DNA of 10,326 nucleotides, taken from NCBI GenBank assembly GCA_946530565.1, contig CAMNAE010000034.1, positions 1 through 10,326 on the forward strand. The letters are read 5' to 3'. Source of the DNA: an uncultured Oscillibacter sp. (lineage in GTDB: Bacteria; Bacillota; Clostridia; Oscillospirales; Oscillospiraceae). Positions 1 to 5,982 of the stretch are shown here, in pieces. Numbering within the stretch: the stretch's first letter is position 1; every line of letters begins with the position of its first letter. Position numbers and translations under genes: made by a program. The notes below the pieces were generated by a model. The model was not told where the DNA came from. It ran no database searches and was given only the letters and a program-made list of their open reading frames with translations.

Positions 1-15
1 CGTTTTATGGTTCTC

Positions 16-564
16 TCAATTCTCTTCGCCGGTCACGATCAGGCCGTAGCCGCCGTTGCGGCGCTGGTAGACGATGCACAGGCTGTTGTCCTCGTCGGAA
101 CGGAAGACGAAGAAGTCGTGGTCGAGCAGGTTCATCTGCAAGATCGCCTCCTCGGGGCTCATGGGCTTGACCGAGAAGCGCTTCGTGCGCACGATGTCGA
201 ACTCCTTCTCCTCGGCGACCTCGAAATCGCTGGTCGTGTCGGGGGGCGGGAAGCCCTCGGACCGGAGCTTCTTCGAAAGGCGTGTCTTGTTCTTGAGGAT
301 CTGGCGCTCGATGTAGTTCACGGCGGAGTCGATCGCCCCGCGCATATCGCCGTCCGGCGCCTCGGCCTGGGCGCGCAGCAGCGTGCCGCCGCTGCGAATG
401 GTGATCTCAACGGTGCACAGGTGGTTTTTTTCGACCGCGAAGGTCACAAAAACATCTGCGTTGTCATCCCTGAAATAGCGCTCGAGCTTGCCGATGCGCT
501 TTTCGGCATAGGACTTGATGGAATCGTTGAGAGAGACCTTTTTGCATGCATACGTAAACTTCAT
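16..564 (-). CDS. hpf: Long-form ribosome hibernation promoting factor (HPF/YfiA family)
   Basis: Encodes a 182-residue cytoplasmic protein that should bind the 30S subunit in stationary phase or stress and bring two ribosomes together as an inactive 100S dimer. Residues 1 to about 97 form the S30AE ribosome-binding domain (start MKFTYACKKVSL; basic stretch around 83-101). An acidic linker follows (about 105-120). Residues 121-178 form the C-terminal dimerisation domain typical of the long form, with FDIVRTKRFSVKPMSPEEA, LDHDFFVF and VYQRRNGGYGLI. The length matches long HPF of Firmicutes. An in-frame ATG six codons upstream (582) is rejected because it lies against the AAAGGAG ribosome site that serves the ATG at 564. 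The gene lies downstream of the sigma-54 activator but has its own promoter, so it need not be co-transcribed. The family call is very firm; the physiological role is taken from the family. Confidence 0.96.
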   Translation of the reverse strand: MKFTYACKKVSLNDSIKSYAEKRIGKLERYFRDDNADVFVTFAVEKNHLCTVEITIRSGGTLLRAQAEAPDGDMRGAIDSAVNYIERQILKNKTRLSKKLRSEGFPPPDTTSDFEVAEEKEFDIVRTKRFSVKPMSPEEAILQMNLLDHDFFVFRSDEDNSLCIVYQRRNGGYGLIVTGEEN

Positions 565-572
565 CACAAACG

Positions 573-579
573 CTCCTTT
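573..579 (-). promoter_or_regulatory. Ribosome binding site that decides the hpf start
   Basis: On the minus strand AAAGGAG lies 8 nt before the ATG at 564. The alternative upstream ATG (582-580) directly abuts this motif and has no site of its own at proper spacing, so translation should begin at 564. Confidence 0.8.
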
Positions 580-583
580 CACT

Positions 584-646
584 CCGCGGCCCGGAATGGC
601 GCCGCGGGCTCTTTGGTCTAACTTTCGGGAAGGGGCTCGCCCTTCC
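584..646 (-). other. Two hairpins in the hpf 5' leader
   Basis: Two inverted repeats fall inside the predicted hpf leader. One is GGAAGGG/CCCTTCC (628-634 with 640-646, 5-nt loop). The other is CCGCGGC/GCCGCGG (584-590 with 601-607, 10-nt loop). The second ends only 4 nt from the ribosome binding site. Neither is followed by a U-run, so they are not terminators. A role in mRNA stability or translation control is possible but is inference. Confidence 0.45.
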
Positions 647-654
647 TTGTGTAG

Positions 655-683
655 AATATAGCATATTTCGTGCGCGTTGTAAA
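655..683 (-). promoter_or_regulatory. Sigma-70-type promoter of hpf
   Basis: Read on the minus strand, TTTACA (678-683) is followed after exactly 17 nt by TATATT (655-660). The bases TGC just before the -10 make it an extended -10 element. Both hexamers match consensus at 5 of 6 positions. Transcription should start near 648, giving a leader of about 84 nt. It lies between the stop of the sigma-54 activator and hpf, so hpf can be expressed independently. Confidence 0.75.
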
Positions 684-709
684 GCGTTTTTGTGAGGAAC
701 GTGCAGTCT

Positions 710-2170
710 TCACTCCTCCTGCAGAAGGCTCTTCAAAAGCCCCGGCTCGGAGCCGAAGTACTTGCTGACCTTGCGGCTCACGGCGCTCTGGCTGATGCCG
801 AGATCCTTGGCCACCGCGACGGTCGTGCGGTAGCGGCGGATCGAGTTTAACAAGATCCGCTTTTCGTACTCCTCCAGAAGCTCGGGGAGCGAATGGCTCT
901 TGGCGTGGTAGGGAAGAATGTCGGTATTTTTGACCATGTCCATGGGCAGGTATTCCACATCGATCACCGTGCCGCTCGTCGTGATCACCATGCGCTCGAT
1001 CAGGTTTTCAAGCTCGCGCACGTTTCCGGGCCAGGCGTACTGCTCGAGGTAGTCAATGAACTGCGGCGAGAAGGTGACGGCTTTGCCGTACTCCTCATTG
1101 AAGCGCTTTAAAAAGAGATTCGCGAGCAGCACGATGTCGGCCCGGCGCTCACGCAGCGGCGGGATCATCAGGTGCGCGACGTTGAGGCGGTAGTAGAGGT
1201 CCTTGCGGAAGCTGCCGTTCGCGACCGCCTCGGTCAGATCCCGGTTCGTCGCGGTGATGAGCCGGAAATCGATCGAGATCTTCTTATTGCCCGAGACGCG
1301 CTCGAGCGTCTTGTTCTGGATGACGTCGAGGAGCTTCGCCTGCGCCGAGAGCGGCAGCTCACCGATCTCGTCCAGAAACAGCGTACCCTTGTCGGCCAGC
1401 TCGATCTTGCCGATCTTGCCCTGCGTACTCGCGCCGGTGAAGGCGCCGCGCTCATAGCCGAAGAGCTCCGACTCGATCAGCGACTCGTGCAGCGTCGCGC
1501 AGTTGATCTCGACGAAGGGTCCCGCGGCACATTTGCTCGCAAGGTGGATCTCCCGCGCGAGCTGGCTCTTGCCCGTGCCGGTCTCGCCGGTGATCAGAAT
1601 GTTCGCCTTCGTGACCGCGAGCTGCATCGCGCAGTCCCACATGCTCAGCATGTTCGGCGAGCGGAACTGCATGCTGTTGGGCCGCAGGTACTTCTGGCGC
1701 AGCGTATCTACCTCCTCGGTCTTCTGGTCGAGCACCAGCTTCAGCTGGCTGTACTTCTTTCTGATGTTGTCGAGCTGCGCCACATCCATCGCGTTCAGGC
1801 ACACGACGTAGCGGAGTTCATTTTGCGCGTCGAAGATCGGGATGCCGGTCGTCAGGATCAGCGTCCCCTTTTTGTTGCGCTGCGTCGTCACGATGCGGCG
1901 CTTTTCCTCGATCACCATGCGCGTGACCGAGGGGGTGAAGATCCCCTCTTTTTCCAGATCATAGACACTGCGGCCCACGATCTCGGCCTTCGTCACGCCG
2001 AAAAATTTCTCGTATGTCTCGTGCACCGAAAGGATCATGCCCTTCATGTCGCACACCATCACCGCGTCGGCGATGACCACGTTGTTGTCGCTGCCGAAGA
2101 TGCCCATGAGCAGCATCTCGGTCTCGTCAAAGCCCCCCTGCCGGATCACCGGCTCCGTCGTCTGCTGCAT
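710..2170 (-). CDS. PAS-domain sigma-54-dependent transcriptional activator (bEBP)
   Basis: Encodes 486 residues that activate RNA polymerase carrying sigma-54. The N-terminal part (about 28-130) looks like a PAS sensor domain (VMVCDMKGMILSVHETYEKFFG, YDLEKEGIFTPS). A coiled-coil-like linker follows (about 132-162). The AAA+ core runs from about 170 to 400, with Walker A GETGTGKS (195-202), the sigma-54-contacting GAFTGA loop (242-247), Walker B GTLFLDE (262-268), arginine-finger region FRKDLYYRLN (321-330) and GNVRELEN (382-389). The C-terminus carries a TyrR/Fis-like helix-turn-helix at about 446-472 (VAVAKDLGISQSAVSRKVSK). There is no receiver domain, so the PAS domain is the likely ligand or redox sensor. 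It is transcribed divergently from the transport/CoA operon, which has a sigma-54 promoter and tandem dyads, so it is almost certainly that operon's regulator. The start at 2170 has a purine-rich site (AGGGGGGA) just upstream. The signal it senses is unknown. Confidence 0.95.
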   Translation of the reverse strand: MQQTTEPVIRQGGFDETEMLLMGIFGSDNNVVIADAVMVCDMKGMILSVHETYEKFFGVTKAEIVGRSVYDLEKEGIFTPSVTRMVIEEKRRIVTTQRNKKGTLILTTGIPIFDAQNELRYVVCLNAMDVAQLDNIRKKYSQLKLVLDQKTEEVDTLRQKYLRPNSMQFRSPNMLSMWDCAMQLAVTKANILITGETGTGKSQLAREIHLASKCAAGPFVEINCATLHESLIESELFGYERGAFTGASTQGKIGKIELADKGTLFLDEIGELPLSAQAKLLDVIQNKTLERVSGNKKISIDFRLITATNRDLTEAVANGSFRKDLYYRLNVAHLMIPPLRERRADIVLLANLFLKRFNEEYGKAVTFSPQFIDYLEQYAWPGNVRELENLIERMVITTSGTVIDVEYLPMDMVKNTDILPYHAKSHSLPELLEEYEKRILLNSIRRYRTTVAVAKDLGISQSAVSRKVSKYFGSEPGLLKSLLQEE

Positions 2171-2215
2171 CTCGCTCCCCCCTTGTTTCCGTTTTCACAA
2201 AGTCCCGATGCAACC

Positions 2216-2244
2216 AGCATAGCAAAAAGCGGGAAAGCTGTCAA
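2216..2244 (-). promoter_or_regulatory. Sigma-70-type promoter of the sigma-54 activator gene
   Basis: On the minus strand a perfect TTGACA (2239-2244) is followed after 17 nt by TATGCT (2216-2221), a 4 of 6 match to the -10 consensus. The leader to the ATG at 2170 would be about 40 nt. The tandem dyads at 2303-2340 lie about 60-95 bp upstream of this -35, so the activator might also influence its own transcription. Confidence 0.65.
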
Positions 2245-2293
2245 ATAGCATTTGTATTATTTTTACAACTAAACTCTTTTATCGCCTTTTTGT

Positions 2294-2303
2294 TTGTGCA
2301 CAA
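2294..2303. repeat. Perfect 10-bp palindrome in the divergent control region
   Basis: TTGTGCACAA is a perfect palindrome. It abuts the left tandem dyad, sharing the base at 2303, and lies on the far side from the sigma-54 promoter. It may be an additional protein-binding site, but its sequence does not fit the 18-bp dyad pattern. The function is unknown. Confidence 0.4.
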
Positions 2304-2320
2304 TATGCAAAACAGCATAA
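2303..2320. promoter_or_regulatory. Upstream activator site 1 (imperfect dyad)
   Basis: ATATGCA-AAAC-AGCATAA is an imperfect copy of the perfect dyad at 2323-2340. It has the same 7-4-7 architecture and one mismatch in each arm. Its centre is 20 bp, about two helical turns, from the centre of the second site, so two dimers would sit on one face of the DNA. It is probably a binding site for the divergently encoded sigma-54 activator. An 18-bp dyad is also the size of the TyrR box, whose protein has a related C-terminal helix-turn-helix. Confidence 0.6.
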
Positions 2321-2322
2321 TT

Positions 2323-2340
2323 TTATGCAGTATTGCATAA
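2323..2340. promoter_or_regulatory. Upstream activator site 2 (perfect 7-4-7 dyad)
   Basis: TTATGCA-GTAT-TGCATAA is a perfect 7-bp inverted repeat with a 4-bp spacer. It ends 95 bp before the GG of the sigma-54 promoter, within the usual distance for an enhancer-like site. The AT-rich stretch between them (about 2386-2430, with T- and A-runs) could bend and help looping. Assignment to the adjacent activator is inference from position and symmetry. Confidence 0.7.
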
Positions 2341-2433
2341 TTGTTAAAAATCGTGTTCAACCGAATTTGGCGGAAAAGCTTCCTTTGGAATGCTTTTTTT
2401 AATTTTTCGTTACTATTTTGACAAATTGAAAAA

Positions 2434-2450
2434 CTGGCAGATTATTTGCT
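2434..2450 (+). promoter_or_regulatory. Sigma-54 (-24/-12) promoter of the transport/CoA operon
   Basis: CTGGCAGATTATTTGCT matches the sigma-54 consensus TGGCAC-N5-TTGC closely. The invariant GG (2436-2437) and GC (2448-2449) are separated by exactly 10 bp. Transcription would start near 2461, leaving a leader of about 113 nt before the binding-protein ATG. The adjacent GAFTGA-containing activator supports the call. A perfect sigma-70 -35 (TTGACA, 2418-2423) overlaps the region but has no good -10 at 16-18 bp. Confidence 0.85.
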
Positions 2451-2485
2451 TTTATCAGGTTGGACAAAGTTCCGCGATTTTGTCC

Positions 2486-2528
2486 CGCAGAAATTGGTCG
2501 ATTCTGCGAAGAGGAGGGGCGACCCTCC
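2486..2528 (+). other. Structured 5' leader of the operon (two hairpins)
   Basis: Two inverted repeats lie between the predicted transcription start and the first gene. CGCAGAA/TTCTGCG (2486-2492 with 2502-2508) has a 9-nt loop. GGAGGG/CCCTCC (2513-2518 with 2523-2528) closes a GCGA loop of the stable GNRA type. No U-run follows, so attenuation by intrinsic termination is unlikely. The second stem hides a GAGGAGG sequence that would otherwise look like a ribosome site. A stabilising role for the transcript's 5' end is a guess. Confidence 0.45.
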
Positions 2529-2573
2529 GAAAAAGGAAAAGAGAAGAACATCACACAAGAAAGGAAGATCCAA

Positions 2574-3908
2574 ATGAAAAAGGCACTGGCAATGGTACTG
2601 GCTCTTGCAATGGCGCTGTCCCTTGCGGCCTGCGGCGGCTCCTCCGGCGGCAGCTCTTCGTCCGGCGGCTCCTCCTCCGGCTCCAGCGCTCCGGCGGCCT
2701 CCTCCGGCAGCAGCTCCAGCACGCCCGCGGCTCCCTCGGGCGGCGGCGAGAAGGTCGACGAGATCCTGATCGGCAACCTGCTCCCGCTCTCCGGCACGGC
2801 GGCCTCGCTCGGCAAGATCGGCCAGCAGGCGCGCGACATGGCCGTTGAGGAGATCAACGCGGCCGGCGGCATCAAGTCCATGGGCGGCGCCCAGATCAAG
2901 ATGATCTACGCCGACTCCAAGGGCGACTCCGCCGAGGGCGTCACCCAGACCGAGAAGCTCATCACTCAGGATGAGGTCCAGCTCATCACCGGCTGCTATC
3001 AGTCCGGCGTGGCCATGGCCTCCACCGAGGTGGCCGAGCGCTATCAGATCCCTTATTTCGTGCCCGTCCCGTCCGACGACCAGATCACGGCCCGCGGCAT
3101 GAAGTACATCTTCCGTCTGGCTGAGAAGACCAGCTGGCGTAACCGCGACCAGGTCGCCTTCATCAAGGACATGGCCGAGAAGACCGGCACCGAAGTGAAG
3201 ACCTGGGCCATCGTGTACGAGAGCTCCTCCTGGGGCCAGGGCGCGCTGACCGCTCTGCAGAAGTACATCCCCGAGGCCGGCTATGAGATCGTCCTCGAAG
3301 AGCCCTATAACACCGGCACCACCGACCTGACCCCCGTTTGCCTGAAGGTCAAGGAGGCCAACCCCGACGTCGTTCTGATGGTGGCCTACGTCTCCGAGGC
3401 GGCCCTTATGACCAACGGCTTCATTGAGCAGGGCGTCCACCCGAAGGCCTTCATCGCCACCTCCGGCGGCTTCGCTGACCCGACCTATTTCGACCTCGTG
3501 GGCGACAACTGCGAGTACTTCTTCGACATCTCCACCTGGGAGCCCGACGTCAACCGTCCGTACTCCGAGGAGACCAACAAGAAGTTCACCGAGAAGTACG
3601 GCTACGGCATGAACGCCGAGGCTGTCAAGGCCTATTCCGCCATGTACATCATTGCCGACGCCCTTGAGCGTGCCGGCTCCACCGACCCCGACGCGATCTG
3701 CGCCGCGCTGGCTGAGACCAACCTGACCGAGGGTCCGCAGCAGATGTACTCGTCTGAGATCGTCTTCGACGAGACCGGCCAGATGATCAACGCTCCGCTG
3801 GTCATTTCCCAGTTCCGCAAGGTCGACGGCAAGATGAGCCGCGTCTCCGTGTGGCCTGAGGCCGAAGCCCGTCCCGGCTGGAGCGCCGAGTTCCCGTACA
3901 ACAAGTAA
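2574..3908 (+). CDS. ABC transporter substrate-binding lipoprotein, branched-chain amino acid (HAAT) type
   Basis: Encodes 444 residues, the extracellular binding component of the importer made by the next four genes. The signal peptide MKKALAMVLALAMALSLAAC ends in a lipobox (LAAC), so Cys20 should be lipidated and anchor the protein to the outer face of the membrane. A Ser/Gly/Ala/Pro linker follows (about 21-58). The rest is a type 1 periplasmic-binding fold of the LivJ/LivK kind (Peripla_BP_6), beginning ILIGNLLPLSGTAASLG and including AVEEINAAGGI. The segment where Liv proteins usually contact the ligand reads YFVPVPSDDQIT rather than a typical S-x-A-S/T pattern, so the ligand may not be leucine, isoleucine or valine. 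The start is the ATG preceded by AAGGA at 8-nt spacing. A frame-open TTG at 2460 is upstream of the predicted transcription start and gives no signal peptide. It is the first gene of the sigma-54 operon. Family call firm; substrate unknown. Confidence 0.94.
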   Translation: MKKALAMVLALAMALSLAACGGSSGGSSSSGGSSSGSSAPAASSGSSSSTPAAPSGGGEKVDEILIGNLLPLSGTAASLGKIGQQARDMAVEEINAAGGIKSMGGAQIKMIYADSKGDSAEGVTQTEKLITQDEVQLITGCYQSGVAMASTEVAERYQIPYFVPVPSDDQITARGMKYIFRLAEKTSWRNRDQVAFIKDMAEKTGTEVKTWAIVYESSSWGQGALTALQKYIPEAGYEIVLEEPYNTGTTDLTPVCLKVKEANPDVVLMVAYVSEAALMTNGFIEQGVHPKAFIATSGGFADPTYFDLVGDNCEYFFDISTWEPDVNRPYSEETNKKFTEKYGYGMNAEAVKAYSAMYIIADALERAGSTDPDAICAALAETNLTEGPQQMYSSEIVFDETGQMINAPLVISQFRKVDGKMSRVSVWPEAEARPGWSAEFPYNK

Positions 3909-3961
3909 TACCACATCAGGAAATACCGGTTCAGGTGTGCGACTTCCGGGTTTCCCCCTTG

Positions 3962-3992
3962 CTTGCGGGACGCCCCTCCGGCGTCCCGCAAG
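3962..3992 (+). other. Strong intercistronic hairpin between binding protein and permease genes
   Basis: CTTGCGGGACGCC (3962-3974) and its exact complement GGCGTCCCGCAAG (3980-3992) form a perfect 13-bp stem with a 5-nt loop. No T-run follows, so it is not a typical terminator. Such structures between a binding-protein gene and its permease genes often protect the upstream mRNA from 3' exonucleases or cause partial termination, giving excess binding protein over membrane parts. The effect here is inferred. Confidence 0.7.
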
Positions 3993-4022
3993 GGCTATCT
4001 AAGGACTTTTAGGAGGAATGAC

Positions 4023-4901
4023 ATGTCACTGATGCCTTCCATCATCAACGGCGCCAGTATGGGAGCGATCTATGGCCTGATCGCCATGGGTCTTACTCTG
4101 ATCTTCGGCACCATGCGCGTGACGAACTTCGCGCACGGCGCCATGCTGATGCTCGCGATGATCTCGGCCTATTCGATCTGGGCCGTCACAGGGATCAATC
4201 CCTATCTTCTGATCATCATCATCGGCCCGCTGATGTTCGTTCTGGGTTACTGCACCCAGATGTTTCTGATCCGCCCGGTGCTCCGCGCCGAGAGCGACAA
4301 GAACGACCCCATCGGCGTGCTGCTTCTGACCGCGGGCTTTTCGATCGTCCTCGAGAACCTCGCGCTCATGATCTTCGGCGCTGACTACCGCATGGCGCAG
4401 ACCAGCTTTTCCAACACGGTCTTCACCTTCGGCAACTCCTCGCTCAGCGCCCCCCGCCTCTTCGGCCTCATCATCACGCTCGGTGTGAGCGCGCTGCTGT
4501 GGGTCTTCCTGCAGCGCACCGAGCCCGGCCGTCAGCTCCGCGCGACCGGCCAGGACCGCAACACCGCGGCTCTGATGGGCATCAACTCCGAGCAGACCTT
4601 TGCCGTCGCCTTCGGCATCAGCTGCGCGCTTTTGGCCGTTGCCGGCCTCGTGCTGCTGCCGTTCTACTATGTCTCCCCGTCGGTGGGCGGCGTCTTCCAG
4701 ACCCGCGCCTTCATCGTCGTGGTCCTGGGCGGCCTCGGCAGCGTCCCCGGCGCGCTCGTCGGCGGCATCATCATCGGTCTCATCGAGACGATCGCCGCGC
4801 AGTTCATGACGGCCTCCGTCACGAGCGTGCTCATTTATCTGGTGTTCCTGATCGTGCTGTTCGTGAAGCCCTCGGGCCTCTTCGGCACGAAGCTGGATTA
4901 A
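4023..4901 (+). CDS. livH: HAAT-family ABC transporter permease, LivH type
   Basis: Encodes a 292-residue integral membrane protein, one half of the translocation channel. The N-terminus carries the family hallmark: NGASMGAIYGLIAMGLTLIFG followed by RVTNFAHGAMLML (about 9-45). Several hydrophobic segments follow. The cytoplasmic EAA-like loop GRQLRATGQDRNTAALMGIN (169-188) contacts the ATPases. The late segment FIVVVLGGLGSVPGALVGG and the C-terminus KPSGLFG are also typical. Length fits LivH (about 290-310). The start at 4023 has AGGAGG 6 nt upstream; the frame stays open a further 20 codons upstream, but that stretch encodes part of the intercistronic hairpin and is not membrane-like. It pairs with the LivM-type gene 13 nt downstream. 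Confidence 0.94.
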   Translation: MSLMPSIINGASMGAIYGLIAMGLTLIFGTMRVTNFAHGAMLMLAMISAYSIWAVTGINPYLLIIIIGPLMFVLGYCTQMFLIRPVLRAESDKNDPIGVLLLTAGFSIVLENLALMIFGADYRMAQTSFSNTVFTFGNSSLSAPRLFGLIITLGVSALLWVFLQRTEPGRQLRATGQDRNTAALMGINSEQTFAVAFGISCALLAVAGLVLLPFYYVSPSVGGVFQTRAFIVVVLGGLGSVPGALVGGIIIGLIETIAAQFMTASVTSVLIYLVFLIVLFVKPSGLFGTKLD

Positions 4902-4914
4902 GGCAGGTGAGAGC

Positions 4915-5982
4915 ATGCAGTTGAAACTCACGAAACAGCAGCAGCTCAAAAAATGGCTGCTCATCGGCGTCACGCTCGCGATATTGTGCGTGCTGCCCTT
5001 TATGCTCAGCAAGGCCTACTTCGTGCACGTGGCGATCATGTGCCTCTTCTGGGCCTATATGTCCGCCTCGTGGAACATCCTGTGCGGCTTCGCCGGCACG
5101 CTCTCGCTCGGCCACGGCATCTACGTGGCGGCGGGCGCCTATGTCGCAACGATCCTTTTGAACACCTTCGGCGTCACGCCCTGGCTGGGACTCTTCGTCA
5201 GCTGCGTCGTCGCCTCGATCATGGCGATCATCATCGGCTTCCCGATCTTCAACCTGCGCGGCGCGTACTACACGCTCTCCACGGTCGCGATCGGTGAGGG
5301 CATCGTCGTGCTCCTGACGAACTTCCGCGAGTGGAAGATCAGCGACGATCTGATCATCAAGATCGGCGGCGCCGAGGGCCTTACGATGAAGACGGTCAAC
5401 TCCCCGCTCTTCATGCAGTGGCGCGGCAAGATCCCCTACTACTTCATGATCCTTGTGATGCTGATCGCGGTCATTCTGATCTCGGGCTACATCAAGCGCA
5501 ACAAGCTGGGCTTCCAGCTCGCGGCGGTCAAGGACGATGAGGACGCTGCGCGCGCGCTCGGAATCGATGTGCGTGCGGTCAAGCTCAAGGCCGCGGTCAT
5601 CAGCGCGATCTTCACGGCTCTGGGCGGCGTTTTCTACGCGCTGATCATCCGCTTCCTGGAGCCCGCGGCCGTCGCCAGCGGCGCCACGATGTCGAACCAG
5701 ATCGTCTTCGGTGCGATCGTCGGCGGCAGCGGCACGGTCATGGGCCCCGCGCTCGGCGGCCTCGTGCTGAACCTCATCAGCTCGATCATCCAGTACTTCC
5801 TGGGCGGCAGCGTGCAGGGTCTGCACCTCTTCATCTACGGCGTCATCATCGTGGTGATGATCATCTTCAAGCCCTCGGGCTTCATCACGGTGCTTGAAAA
5901 GCTCTACTACAAATATCTCGGCGTCGAGATCTCCGAGGCGCTCGAGGACACGGAAAGCGAGGGTGAGAGCGATGGCAAATAA
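4915..5982 (+). CDS. livM: HAAT-family ABC transporter permease, LivM type
   Basis: Encodes a 355-residue membrane protein that forms the channel with the LivH-type subunit. After a basic N-terminus (QLKLTKQQQLKK) comes a first membrane segment (about 14-31). The LivM signature GFAGTLSLGHGIYVAAGAYV lies at 58-76. NLRGAYYTLSTVAIGE follows at 113-128, and the ATPase-contacting loop LGFQLAAVKDDEDAARALGI at 198-217. GGSGTVMGPALGG (270-282) and the FKPSGF end (318-323) are also family features. A charged tail of about 30 residues follows (ALEDTESEGESDGK). AGGTGAG lies 4 nt before the ATG. The last 11 bp overlap the next gene, which implies translational coupling. Confidence 0.94.
   Translation: MQLKLTKQQQLKKWLLIGVTLAILCVLPFMLSKAYFVHVAIMCLFWAYMSASWNILCGFAGTLSLGHGIYVAAGAYVATILLNTFGVTPWLGLFVSCVVASIMAIIIGFPIFNLRGAYYTLSTVAIGEGIVVLLTNFREWKISDDLIIKIGGAEGLTMKTVNSPLFMQWRGKIPYYFMILVMLIAVILISGYIKRNKLGFQLAAVKDDEDAARALGIDVRAVKLKAAVISAIFTALGGVFYALIIRFLEPAAVASGATMSNQIVFGAIVGGSGTVMGPALGGLVLNLISSIIQYFLGGSVQGLHLFIYGVIIVVMIIFKPSGFITVLEKLYYKYLGVEISEALEDTESEGESDGK

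Noticed and set aside
1172..2248. Long plus-strand open frame opposite the sigma-54 activator
   Set aside because: The opposite strand encodes an unmistakable AAA+ activator with all key motifs; this frame is low-complexity Arg/Leu/Asp sequence.
2418..2446. Possible sigma-70 promoter (perfect TTGACA at 2418-2423) for the operon
   Set aside because: No acceptable -10 at 16-18 bp spacing (best is ATTATT, 3 of 6), while the overlapping sigma-54 element is near perfect; kept only as a minor possibility.
2460..2573. Upstream TTG extension of the binding protein
   Set aside because: It would start at the predicted transcription start and bury the lipoprotein signal peptide 38 residues inside the protein.
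2638..2745. Repetitive GGC/TCC-rich DNA as a possible tandem repeat element
   Set aside because: It encodes the Ser/Gly linker after the lipobox, a normal low-complexity tether in Firmicute binding lipoproteins.
2442..3914. Long open frame (490 codons) on the minus strand opposite the binding-protein gene
   Set aside because: Its codons mirror the high-GC codon bias of the plus-strand gene, the translation is repetitive in Gly/Leu/Val/His/Asp with no recognisable domain, and the plus-strand protein has a signal peptide and clear family features.
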